In this document: one piece after another, positions 52,321 through 63,281 of the stretch | Numbering within the stretch: position 1 is the first letter of the stretch | Layout: every line of letters starts with the position of its first letter | Assembly (NCBI RefSeq): GCF_900963305.1 | Contig: NC_042532.1 | Span: 21,513,757-21,577,756 of the forward strand | Reading direction: 5' to 3' | Length of the DNA: 64,000 nt | Source of the DNA: Echeneis naucrates | Lineage: Eukaryota > Chordata > Actinopteri > Carangiformes > Echeneidae | The notes under the pieces: model-generated | Told to the model about the DNA's origin: nothing | The model's database searches: none | The model's input: the letters and a program-made list of their open reading frames with translations, nothing else | Made by a program: the position numbers and the translations under genes

Positions 52321-55300
52321 TTAGACGTAGACTCTTGCGAGGGCATCGGCTCCGGCAGAGGCGATGTAGGCCTTTGAGGGGTGGAAGGCCACATCATAGA
52401 TGGCCTCCTCACTCTTCTTGCGGTGGGCAGTGATTTCCTGAACACACGTTTTACTGTCAAGGTTCCACAGACGGAGGGAACAGTCGTGACCTGAGAAGGA
52501 GGAAGCACGTCAGTGTTGGTGAACACAGCCGTCACAGATTTTCATCTCATCCAGGTGTGCGACTTACTGCCAGACATCAGGTAGATCCCGTTAGGATCCA
52601 CAGCCAGACTGGTGACTGCGTCCAGGTGAGCCACCATGGCGTGGATCACTTTACCTGCAGGACAGGAAGCAAACAGGAAACAGGTGTGTCAGAGACGAAG
52701 AGAGCCTGATGACCATGAGGGGGCGACTCCTAACTCACCTGACTTGTTATCGTAGAATTTGATCTGGCGGTCTTCGTGAGCGGTGATGGTGACCGGCAGT
52801 GTGGGATGACTCACCACTTTGTTGATATGATTGGACTGGGCTGGGGGGGGGGGGGGGGGGGTCAGATAATTAAAGAGCTTCTCTATGACACAAACATCTG
52901 CTGCACCTGCCTGTGTTTGTGTGTTTCCTTACTTCCTTCTCCCTGCCCCTTCAGCACCAGTGCATGCTGGGAGGTCTCCAGGTCATACACCACCACGTCT
53001 CCACTATTAAAGGATGCCACCATGTGGGCGGGGTCACAACCGTTAAAGTCCACCGACGTGGGGATCCCATGTTCTGCAGACAGACATGTTAATGTGTGCT
53101 GTGTGTGCTTTGTGTGTGTGTCTGTGTGCATGTGTGTGTGCGTGCTTGCCCCCTCACCCTTGTTTGTGTTGAAAGTGCCGATGCATGGGTTCTTCTCTGT
53201 CGGGTTCCACAGCTTCACCGTTCCGTCTGCTGAGCAGGACAGGAGGCGGTTCTTGATGCCACTATAAGCCAATCCCCACACGGCGTCTGTGTGCCCCGAC
53301 CACGACCCTGCAAGGACGCTGGAGTCTGATTGGACACACGGGGAAGAAGAGTGAGGAGCTGACCTATCAGAGTGTGTGTGCAGTGTGTGTGCAGTGTGTG
53401 TGTACCATAGGTGTCGTAGGGGTCCACATTGGAGCTGGGGATGTTCCACCACTGGATGGTGGAGTCGATGCCTCCACTGAAACACTGTTCACCACTGGAG
53501 GTCATCGCCAACGACAACACTGGGCCACTGAAACAGAGACAAAGACCTTCAGTCTAAAGCCTGAACCTGAACAGACCAGGTATGAGGTCAGATACATACA
53601 CGTGGGCTCTGAATGTGTAGATGGGCTCCACATCGAAAGAGGCACTTCTGAAAAAAACAAAACAGATCATCATGATCCTCAGCCTCTCTGCCTGTGTGTG
53701 TGTAAAGGTGAATGACACGGTTCTCCTCTCGTACTTTTTGGCGGGGACAGTCTTGGTGAGGTTCCACAGTTTGAGGGTGTGATCCTCGGATACGGTAACC
53801 AGACACGGCTCGACTGGGTGGAAGGCCAGCGCGCGAACTCCGTCGAAGTGGCTCCGCAGCGTGTACTTGGGGTTCCACGTCTTCCTGAATGAAGACTCCT
53901 TATTGGATGGCAGCTGAGGAGAACACACGAGAGATCACAATTCAAGTCACTCACAAGCATCCGAAGCTATAGTGCCAACGTGTGCTTGTTTGTGTCTCAC
54001 GTCATAGCTGTAGTCTGTTTCATCATTCGTGACGGTGAGGTCAGCAAGGTCACCCAAACCGAGCACGCTCTCCAGTACGTCGTCTGAGCCCCCCAACAGG
54101 AAGGACTTCCCCCCACCCGTGGGAAATGGTAGCGGCTCAGCTACAGAGAGAGACAGCGGGGATCTTAAATAACTCACCTGCTGACAGGTCTGATGATTGA
54201 GCTGTGAAGTTCCCTCCCCCCTCTCTCACCCCACTCCGTCCCGTCTCCAGAGCTCCGAGCTTCACCAGCTCCTTCTCCATCCTCGCCCGTCACCAAGAAA
54301 TCAAACTCCTTCAGAGCCTCCTCTGTGTCGGCGTCATCCTCTGAAGCCAAGCCCTCATTCCCAACCTGAATGACGAAGAGCAGGGAAAGAATTAGGAGGG
54401 AAAAAACAAACATTAAAGGAAGGAGGCAAAGACAGAAGACAGGAGGAAAAGCTTGCCCTGGGTTTGTGCTTCTTGGCTCTGTGATGTTTGTTGGTGCTGA
54501 TGTCATCCATCAGGTCTCCTTCCTCATCTTCATCACTGTCCTCTGCATTCTCCAGGAAGTTAAATGTCTCCAGAACGTCACCTGGACTCCTGCAAACAAA
54601 AACACATTACCTGTGTGTGATGGCCAGCCACACATGGTGACACACAAACACACACACTCCATTTTGTTTCACTTGCTGTCAGTCACTCCAAACAGCTAAT
54701 TTCATTTAAAACCAGTTTATTTACTTTGAGCCATATATTGTTTTAGTGAGTGCACACTTTAGCAATGGAGGGTTCACTATTAGTTTGTTATCTTAATCAT
54801 TTCTTTCTTTTGAGTTACCATGGTGGGAGGTCACGTCCTGGTAGAGCCAAAGGCGAGGCTAAGGGCGGAGCACTCTTAAATATGGCACCCAGCTCATTGG
54901 ACCAGACCATTCCCTGCTGTGTCATGGGGGGGATTTGGGTTTAGTTAGTTTGTCCTCTGTTAGTTGTAGTTGATGTCCATTTTGGTTCCCCCTTGTCTTT
55001 CCAGTATACATGTGCTCCTTGGTGTCATTATGGGAGGTCTGTTCTGTTAAGTTGACATCTCAGTTACTTTGAGTATAGTTATCTTTTGATGACCTCTTTT
55101 ATAGGCCTAGAAAGATTTTATTTTTGGGCAAAAAAAACGAACCCTATTTTTCAAATTATGTTCTTGTCTGCTGTTGCCTAACTGCTTGGTCCTTAACACT
55201 GCGTGACTTCTGGCATCTGTGTGTGTTTGTACCTCTTGCTGTCCTTGCGGCGCTCCGTCCCGTTGATCAGGTGCTCTAGGTTCTTGTTCTCCACTGATCC

Positions 55301-57157
55301 ATTCTGCTCCGATCCCGACAGGCCGAGCAGAGAGCGAACCCTCTGAGTACGAACATCCAGGATGGTGTCTGTGTATCCCACTTCCTGCAGGTACCTGAAA
55401 ACAAAAAATAAGCAGATTATTGATCAGCTTGGTCCAGTAACTGGGTTAGCATCTTAAGATTGTGTGTGTGTGTGTTCTCACTGTCTCAGCAGCTGTCTTC
55501 CTTGTTTCCAGGTGAGCTGACTGTTGGCAGGAATGGCCGAGACCTCTGAGTCTTTGGTGTCTGGAGGACAAACAGATCAGTCAAACACAGACTGAAGGAT
55601 GATCCCGATCCGGATCAGATCAGTTCAAGGGTCAGAGTGAAATGATAGGAGGAAGATGAGTGTTAAATCTGTTTCTGTATGAGCAATGAAAACACTTCAG
55701 ACTGAACTTAAAACATCTTCACCCCACAGACGTCCAAAAATCATGTTCAGAATAAAGACAGAGAGACAATCAGACACTTGGAGCTGATTTTTCATCATTA
55801 CTGAGCAGAACTGATCAGATAAAGACCCAAACACATGAGAGGAACTTTTCTTTGGAAGAGAAGGAAACATTCAGAGTGTGTTTTAGTTAGTTCTTGTTTT
55901 CTGAGTCTGAACTGACCAAACAGGATCAGATGAGTCTCAAGATGAGACTTATTTTTTAAAAATGATGAAAAGAAACGGACTGAGATGTGAGATAAAGCAA
56001 CCTTCAGAAACCAGTCCACAATCCGTCTGCTGGTTTCAATGGTTCATCACGTACCTGATTCAAAGCTTGGCATCTTCATCTCCCCTTGGTTCAACTCCGT
56101 GCCATATTTTAGTTTGTGGTATTTAGCTCTGATGAGGAAAAGTGATCCATCTTAATCAAATCAGATTTATTTGTATCACACCAAATCATAACAGAGTTAC
56201 ATCAAGGCACTTTACACACACAGCAGGTCTCCAAACTCTTTATAAAATGATTTAACGAGACCAACAGATCCCCCCATGAGCAGGAAAACCTTCCTCTAAG
56301 AGGCAGAAACCTGGCAGAACTGGGCTCATGAAGAGAGCTGAAGTAAGAGTCTGTTCAGAGCGGAGCGGTGTGTCTTACCTCTCCTGCTTCAGAGCATATT
56401 CTAACATCTTTATTCTTCTGACCAGGTCGTTCTTCAGGTTCTCCTGACCTTTCCTCTCCCCCTGCAGGAACGCTATCCTCGCCTGGACAGAGACAGAAAT
56501 CAGAGATCAGAGGTCAAAGGTGAAAACACGGTCCGGACTGCCATGACGGCTCAGCAATAGTCGATATCGATCACAGATCATACCTCTTCTTCCTGTGTTT
56601 TTCAAAATAAAGGCAAAACATTCAGTGAAGTCACCCTTCAGTTTGTAATTTTCTGTTGGCCAACAGTACAAACCAGCTTTGGAGCAGAAGGTGGATGTGA
56701 TCTGCTCTGTCCTCGACCCTGATTGGATGTTAGTCCTGCCCAGTAGCCCCTCCCCCTCTAAATGAACATTCTGTTGTATTTCAGACTGAGACCAGAAACT
56801 CATCAGGGAGGAGGAGGGACATTTTCCCATAGACTTCATCTTCTCCTCTGATCTGTTTCAGGAGCCAATCCCAGCTCACTCTGGGCGAGGGGCGGGGTCA
56901 CCCTAGACAGGTGTGCAGGCCATCACAGAGACAGACAGACAGACCTACAGAGTTTAGAGTCACCAATGGACCCAAACAGGACGTTCAGAGAGAACCGCTG
57001 TGAGACCACAGACTTCAATACCCCCTGATGGTCAGACCAGAGTCCAGGTTCAGAGTGTCTGATCAGAACTTCATCACTTCCTGTCTGTCTCTCCGTCCAT
57101 CTGTCTGTGTGAGCAGCTGCTCCTGAAACCGAACACTGGTGGAGCCTGGGAGCTATT

Positions 57158-57199
<42 letters not shown>

Positions 57200-57594
57200 C
57201 GTGCCCATGACAACAAGGGGGGATTCTGAAGCGAACTGAGGCGCTGGGGTCACGACTTCCTCTAGTGAAGGTTGCCATGACGACAGGGAAAGAAGTCCCC
57301 GACCCGGTCAAAAATGAGAGAGAGAGATACAAACTGGGGAGATCTGGGAGGAGGGATACATGACACACCACACTAACTCCACTCTGATTGGCTGGGTCTG
57401 TGATTGACAGCCACAGCGCCGCACTGACATACGACACACACGGCGGACGTTCACTGAATTTACCTGGACCTCAGACAGGTAACATCCCATCATGCATCAC
57501 TTCCATAGATGATCACACACAAACTGAGCTGCTGTGTTTACTGTGCTAAGTGATGTCTTTGGCCAGTTTTAAATTAAGTTTGAATAACGTTGAA

Positions 57595-57631
<37 letters not shown>

Positions 57632-60600
57632 TTGGGGAGCTGAAGTGAGGTCAGAGAGCCTTGGTGATGCTCATGACGACGGTGTGTGTGTGTGTGTGTG
57701 TGTGTAAAGTGAGCTCACAGGCCCAGATTTACTCAGCTGACAGATCAGTCCGGGTTGGGGGGAGTCATCAGGGTCGATCCTCTGAACAACACACACACTT
57801 TAAATTGTCATTACTTTTTCAAATCAGTTTGGATCACCAACTAAAGGTCGTCCTGTGACTTTAGTTGTCTTCTCTTCATTTTGTGACTGACAGATAGTTG
57901 AACTAGAGAGAGAGAGAGAGAGAGTGTGTGTGTGTGAGCGTATGTGTTGCTGGTATTTCAGGCCAGTCTACTTTTAGCATCCAGCTGGGACCGGGCTGTC
58001 AGAGCAGGGCCCAGTAGGCCAGGGTGCCTAATAACAGCCTCGTCTCAGAGCCCTGCCCTCGTTATCCAAGCATCTCGCAGTTAGGCCCCGCCCTCCGATA
58101 CACGACGTTCCAGGTAAACAGGACGACCTTTGACCTTCTGGCTACAATTAGGGTGTGTGAAAAGTGTGTTTTACTGTCAGCGTGTTAAACAACAGGCCTG
58201 CTCTGAGATCCATTTTCGCACCAAAGCTGACAAAGACAAAAATGAGTCCAAACTAAAGCTTGCTCTGTCCATTTAAACCGGAGAGCAGCGGCTGACACAT
58301 ACACCCCGTTTCTGTCTGTGCAGACAACAACACAACTCTGGAGTTTACAAAATAAAACATCCAGCAACGTTCCTGGAAGTCTGTGGCTGAAAACTTGGGA
58401 CCCCAGTGTCCAAGTTTAGCTCTGACTCAGGTGTGACACAGCGGTGGCTGCACCTGTCCCGCCGTGTCAGCACTCCCTTTTACACAGACGATCCGGTTTT
58501 AACACGGGAGGGGGATGACTGTTGTCTGGGAGAAAAGCTCTTCCAGCTGTCCTGGACAATCAACAGCTGCAGACGCTGGTTCCCGGAGAAGACTGTGGAA
58601 CATATGGGACTGTTTCTGCCTCAGGGTCTCAGGATCAGTCCCACCAGTATCTGAGGCTCCACGCCATCATCACCACAGCTGCTCATTTTATTGTCATCAG
58701 CTGATGGTGGTTTCAACGAACCAGGAACCAGGACCACCACACTGTGGTCCGTTTGCTGATCCCCATGGACTAAGTGTCCCAGCTCAAAGCTTACGACTCT
58801 CTGACACAGGTCAGACACTTTAAATGTGAAGAAGGGAACACTGGAGGTCAGGGAGCAGAGCTGCTGAGGTAGCAGAGGATACAGACTCGCCATCAGTATT
58901 TTACGGGTCGAGTCCTTTCAAACAAGCCCAGATTATAAACCTGCTGCGACTCCACAGTCCAATCAGCTGATCTCAGACCAGAGCTGAAGCTGCTTCACCA
59001 CAACAAACAGAGCAATGTGTGGAAGGAACTGCTGCTGATCGAGTCCTCATCCTGGATGAAACCATGTTGAATCAGCGGGCCGGGCTCGGTCTGTACAGTT
59101 TACACAGCAAACAAGAACAATGTGAAGCAATCAGGTTGTTTCACTGTGAAGGAGGAAACAGCTAGAGAGACTCAGACTGCAGACATGTCTGAGTGTAAAC
59201 TGAGTCTCATCAATAAATATTGCAGGTAGCAACAGTTTCACTACTTCACACAGAAGTTTGTTGATAATTCTTGTGATGAGCTAAACACTTCCAGGCTTTA
59301 GTCCAAACAGCAACAGAAGCTAAAGGGAACACTGGTTTAACAACAGTCATCGTGGTGTTTCTTTGTGGTTTGCTGTTGTGCAACTGATGTGACAGAGACA
59401 GAAAAAAAGAACGCCTGGTTGTTTCTATGCATTAGTGTGTAAACAACTCAAACGTGTTGGAAAAAATGACACAGTCTTCAACCAACAGATGATGTCAACC
59501 TTCTAAAACTGGTCATCCAGGTGTGTTCCTGTCTGTCCTGGACTAAGTCTTCACATGACCCTGACAGACTCAGACATTGTTTGAAAACTCCATGTTTCCT
59601 GATTCTATCTGTGCAGAGCATATAAGTATCCATATCACTGCAGCAGCTGTGAAAGTGGATCGGTGCAGATTGTAGATCGTCACTAAAGGTCCAACTTTAG
59701 AGTCTCTTTCTAACTCTTTTAGAGCTACATTCAGGCTTTTCTCATCTCTAAGTTTTATATTTAAAAAAAAAAAATCATCTTCAGAATCAGCTGATTCTGT
59801 CTGATCAGTTCAGACTCTGGTCTCATGAATCAGGGAGAGAAGCTCAGAAAACAAGAGCTAACTAAAAACACACTGAATGTTTCCTTATTCTGTGTAAAGC
59901 AGAATAAGCAAAGAAAAGTTCCTCTCGTGTTTGGGTTGTTTCTGTCTTTATCTGATCAGGAGTTCTGCTCATTAATGATGAAACAATCAGCTCCAAATAT
60001 CTGATTGTTTTTATTCTGTCAACACAAACTCAGAAACAAACAGGACTGATCCAGAGACTCTCTGATTGGCTGTGACATCACCCACCAGAGCCAATAGGAG
60101 CGTCCAATATAGAGACGTGACTCTTGACGTCACTATCAAAGATTGAGGACATTTGCATCTCTGTCTCTGACTTTTTAGTTAGAGGGGTTCCTATCAAAGG
60201 AAACCAGGATTATTTGTCTGGTGGCAATTCTCCAGAATTCAAATGTTGTGATTTTTCAAAGTAAATCAAAAATATTCAGTTATTAAGTCTGAGACACAAG
60301 ACAGAAAATTGATAATTTCAGATATTCTCTGGCTTCAGCCTTTGAAATTACAGAATTTTATTCTTTTTTTTTTATGACAAAAGTGAATCTGCCTGAGATC
60401 AAACAACCAGGTTGATTGAACAAGTTTTTGAAAAAGATCTGTTACAGGGCCTCTTGGCTCAGAGGTATCAATGAGTGTATGACCACAGACAATGACGACA
60501 GCTTCACTTGTTCGTCAGTGTGCACCTCTTATCTGACAGCGTCATGCTGAAGGTATCCAGAGTCACATCACAACAAGTCCGAGCAACGCGAACACACACT

Positions 60601-61928
60601 CAGTGTACCAGGCCATGTCAACACAAACACACAGCCTGCTGTAGGGTGTGTTTTGACAAAGACGTGAACTCTGCAGCATTTCATACATCTGAGCATTCAA
60701 ACATTCAAACACACACAGAAGCCTGAATGAAGAAATGTACACCATGAAAGGAAGGAAATGAGGGGAACACGTATAAATAATTACTGTAATTAATATTATC
60801 ATCTTCCCGCGACAGTAATAAAAAGGAACCTAACATTACTTTGTTGTAATTCTTTTATTACTAAGAGTACTTTCAACTGTAATATGACAAGTTGTGTTTT
60901 GGTAAAATACCCTCTGGTACTCAATCCTACTGTCTGTAGGTACACAGTCAAATATAAATCTTTTAAACATTATGAAACACTATTTGTGATACTTTCTGCC
61001 GAAGATGTCATTTTATATCCTGAACAGTTAAAACTACCTCCACTTGTGATCGTTTAGGTGTGATTGTTTATTTTCTAACATACAATAGCCATGCTTGAGT
61101 TTCCACTATTAGTTGTGTGTTATAGATTAATAACAGTCTCACACATTTTGTACTTTTTCCACAGTGAAGGATCCCAGTAGCCTCCTTTTAGCCACCAGCT
61201 AACTTAGCTAGCGTGACAAACCAAAATGGCTGAGTGTGGATATTACCTGACCGTCAGCTGGACTCACTTCTCCTTCCCCAATAACTCAAGTCCCTCATTA
61301 AAGTCTGGGGCCACAAACTCAAGAGAAGTCAGCGCAAAGTGCAAACACACAAACAACAGTGAAACACAACCGAAGCTAAAGGCTAGCTCCAATCCAGCTA
61401 ACAGCGAATTCCGTTATTCAATGACCCGTTAGCTTTAGCCGCTAGGTTACAAACATTTGGGTTTGACGAAAGGGAGATTTAAACTTAGATGTGATGAGGG
61501 AAACAGACAAATGTGATGAAATTCAGTTAACAAAATACAGCATGGGATCGGTGTCCCTGCGGCTGGACACAGCGCTAACGGGGAGCCTAAGCAGCCTAAG
61601 CTAGGCTAGGCTAGGCTAGGCTAAGCGGGCTAACCTGGAGCTCGGCCCTCTCCACCTCCCAGTGCGCCCGCTCCATCTCGAACCGGGCCCACTCATGCTG
61701 GATGTAGTGCAGGATGCCGGGGATTGTGTACTGCTGCTGCGGCCGGGGCAGTTCGTCCGGCTGGTGTGGAACCATGACCCCTCCGCCGCCTCCAATCGGC
61801 GGATTAGCGTTGCAGTTGCTCCCCGGCTGCTGCGCCTGCTGCTGCGGCGGCGGAGGCTGTCGTGGAGCGGCCCCTCCGGCGCCTCCGGCCGCTGCGGCCC
61901 CTCCTCCTCCGCCGGGGTGCTCATCCAT
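52321..61928 (-). CDS. strn3: Striatin-3 (STRN3/SG2NA), 16 coding exons, 712 aa
   Basis: Striatin-family regulatory B subunit of PP2A that scaffolds the STRIPAK complex. Exons in transcript order: 61928-61635, 56482-56379, 56128-56055, 55560-55482, 55394-55233, 54589-54457, 54365-54230, 54140-54001, 53913-53735, 53647-53600, 53527-53406, 53325-53158, 53073-52933, 52840-52739, 52654-52568, 52490-52321. N-terminus Gly/Ala/Pro/Gln-rich, then YTIPGILHYIQHEWARFEME leading into a coiled coil (about residues 70-125), a basic segment (about 160-210), an acidic linker (EDSDEDEEGD; EEALKEFDFLVTGEDGEGAG), and seven WD40 repeats from about residue 390 (HFDGVRALAFHP, DHTLKLWNL, GGIDSTIQWWN, SADGTVKLWN, SHDCSLRLWNL) to the C-terminal ALARVYV. 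Length matches the human beta form (713 aa). Intron 6 uses a GC donor. Intron 1 is 5.2 kb. Confidence 0.95.
52843..52861 (-). repeat. Poly-C acceptor tract of strn3 exon 14
   Basis: Nineteen G on the plus strand, so the strn3 pre-mRNA has C19 followed at once by the acceptor AG. This replaces a normal U-rich polypyrimidine tract. Confidence 0.9.
54454..54457 (-). other. GC splice donor of strn3 intron 6
   Basis: On the minus strand the exon ends CCCAGG and the intron begins GCAAGC; the downstream acceptor is CATTCAG before GTTGGGAATGAGG. Phase 0 joins KHKPR to VGNEGLAS, matching the human HK-IGNEGLA junction. No GT donor keeps the frame nearby. Confidence 0.75.
55720..55965 (-). repeat. Dispersed repeat family A copy in strn3 intron 3
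   Basis: GGAGCTGATTTTTCATCATT, TGAGCAGAACTGATCAGATA, GAGAGGAACTTTTCTTTGG and CTTGTTTTCTGAGTCTGAAC blocks, in opposite orientation to the 59755-60160 copy, so the two flank strn3 exons 2 and 3. Confidence 0.85.
56155..56340 (+). repeat. High-copy teleost interspersed repeat fragment
   Basis: Contains ATTTATTTGTATCACACC.AAATCATAACA, CAAGGCACTTTACA, CCCCATGAGCAGGAAAACCT and GGCAGAAACCTGGCAGAACT, phrases I recognise as characteristic of a repeat found throughout fish genomes. Family name not assigned. In strn3 intron 2. Confidence 0.65.
56740..56838 (+). repeat. Dispersed repeat family B copy (single unit)
   Basis: CAGTAGCCCCTCCCCCTCTA, TTGTATTTCAGACTGAGACC, AAACTCATCAGG and one GAGGGACATTTTCCCATAGA unit; same order as 38820-39015. 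In strn3 intron 1. Confidence 0.85.
56855..57015 (+). repeat. High-copy teleost interspersed repeat fragment
   Basis: GGAGCCAATCCCAGCTCACT, GGCGAGGGGCGGGGTCACCC, GACAGGTGTGCAGGCCATCA and TTTAGAGTCACCAATGGACC match in order a common fish interspersed repeat (the GGCTGGAGCCAATCCCAGC...CAGTCCATCACAGGG type). Truncated; family not assigned. Confidence 0.65.
57160..57196 (+). repeat. (AC)n microsatellite in strn3 intron 1
   Basis: Uninterrupted AC dinucleotide run. Further CA, TG and GA runs occur nearby at about 57606-57630, 57681-57705 and 57907-57925. The rest of intron 1 (about 57200-59750 and 60200-61600) shows nothing else I can name. Confidence 0.95.
59755..60160 (+). repeat. Dispersed repeat family A, longest plus-oriented copy
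   Basis: Runs from an A-run through CAGAATCAGCTGATTCTG (a perfect 18-bp palindrome at 59782-59799), CTGATCAGTTCAGACTC, ACACTGAATGTTTCCTTATT, AAAGAAAAGTTCCTCTCG, TTTATCTGATCAGGAGTTCT and TCTGTCAACACAAACTCAG to GGCTGTGACATCACCCACC and GTCACTATCAAAGAT. At least eight other fragments in the window share these blocks. Confidence 0.9.
61600..61626. repeat. (TAGGC)n pentanucleotide next to strn3 exon 1 donor
   Basis: Four to five copies of CTAGG/TAGGC end 8 bp inside the intron from the strn3 exon 1 donor (GTTAGC on the minus strand), giving a repeat-rich and weak-looking donor neighbourhood. Confidence 0.85.
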
Positions 61929-62165
61929 GTTTTTTATTTTTTATTTATTTATTTATTTTTTTTTTTAGAAAAGTAGAAGGAAAGTCCCGAGCAGTATCGG
62001 TCCGCTGAGGGATTCCCGTCCCCCCTGAAGCCCGTGTCTCCGCTCCGTGACTGTGGCGCAGGCTGCCCCGCGGTATGACGGGCTAGCTGCCCCCGGAGGG
62101 CTGCGGTGAGTGCGGCTGGTGACGGACGCGCTGTCGGTGTGTGGAGCTAACCGGCCGCCATTACT

Positions 62166-62209
<44 letters not shown>

Positions 62210-62830
62210 GCTCTCTCTCTCTCTCTCTCTCCTGCTCTCTCTCTCCTGCTCTCTCTCTCTCTCTCTGGATCCGACAGGCGGGGGAGAGCCCGGCCGCGGT
62301 GCATGACGGGACACAGAATCCTCATTTTCCCTCACATCCAAATGCATTATGTGTCGTTCAAGGTGCGGAGGAAAAAGTAGGAAATCTGAACTACTCATAC
62401 TACGTCCAAACCACACACGCACAAACACAGAGAGACACAAAAACACACACTCACACAGAGACAAACAGAAAGAGAGAGAGAGACAGACAGACACGCAAGC
62501 AAGCAAACAAACAAACAAACAAACAAACAAACACACACACAAACTTACACGTACACTTGATGTCCTTGAACGCACTCGCCACAGTCTAACTGCGCATGCG
62601 TGACATATGCTAGCTGCTACGTTAGCTTCCTGTGCAGAAACTTGGAAGCCCCAGTTTGTTTCGTGTTTTTATTTTATTTGTTTAAATTTAACGGGACTCC
62701 TGTAAGATTCGAATCTTTCTGAACCGACTCGGTTCGATTTTATTGAGCCGGTTTAAATGAGAGCAAGCTAACAGCCGGTGATGGAGCTCCTTTAGCAGCT
62801 GGTGAGTCAATCAGACTTCTGCTGGTCAAA
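61929..62830. promoter_or_regulatory. Shared divergent strn3/ap4s1 promoter with CT microsatellite and NRF1 site
   Basis: CpG-rich DNA between the strn3 ATG (minus) and the ap4s1 first exon (plus). It contains a T-rich strn3 leader (about 61930-61968), a (CT)n tract with CTCCTG breaks at 62166-62266, AGAC/CAAA-type repeats at about 62459-62541, and TGCGCATGCGTG at 62591-62602, a near-perfect NRF1 site. No TATA box. A divergent housekeeping promoter is the simplest reading. Confidence 0.6.
62781..62801 (+). other. ap4s1 noncoding first exon end with 4-codon upstream frame
   Basis: CAGCTG|GTGAGT gives a strong donor after 62801, pairing with the acceptor TTTCAG ending at 63262 just before the coding exon. 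ATGGAGCTCCTTTAG (62781-62795, MELL) would be a minimal upstream frame in that leader. Exon start not determined. Confidence 0.45.
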
Positions 62831-63281
62831 AACCGAAAACTGCAGAAATGTACCTCAATTTGGCACAAAATAATGCTGACTGCAGCTACAATGGAGCGTT
62901 AACCTCCATAACACGGGTTCCGACTAACACACAATCCGGAGATTCTAAGAATCTTTAGAAGGAGTTTTCATTGAAACAAAATGTGTTGATGTCCACCTTC
63001 AGCAGGAAAATGTAATTTAACATTTCAGAGACAGATTTGTGCAGCACGGCGGAAAGTCTGAGGTAGAAGATGGGTGAATGAGACAGGTTTGTTTTTGTGC
63101 CGCATTAATAGGAAACTAACGGTTTTATTTGATTGATTATTCTGCTGATCATTTTTGCTGTAATGATGGACAGGGTGAAGTCTGAAGGTAGACCTCCATC
63201 CGGCCTCTGATCCTGAGGAGGAAGTTAAAACTTTGACAGAAAACGCTGCTCTGCTGTTTCAGGCCGCCGTCCGATCGGATG

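Noticed and set aside
61599-61626. (TAGGC)n as an interstitial telomere
   Set aside because: TTAGGC is the nematode telomere unit; vertebrate telomeres are TTAGGG. Here it is a short pentanucleotide repeat.
62110-62603. Ser/Leu-rich and Arg/Glu-rich frames over the strn3/ap4s1 promoter
   Set aside because: Generated by the CT microsatellite and the AGAC/CAAA repeats.
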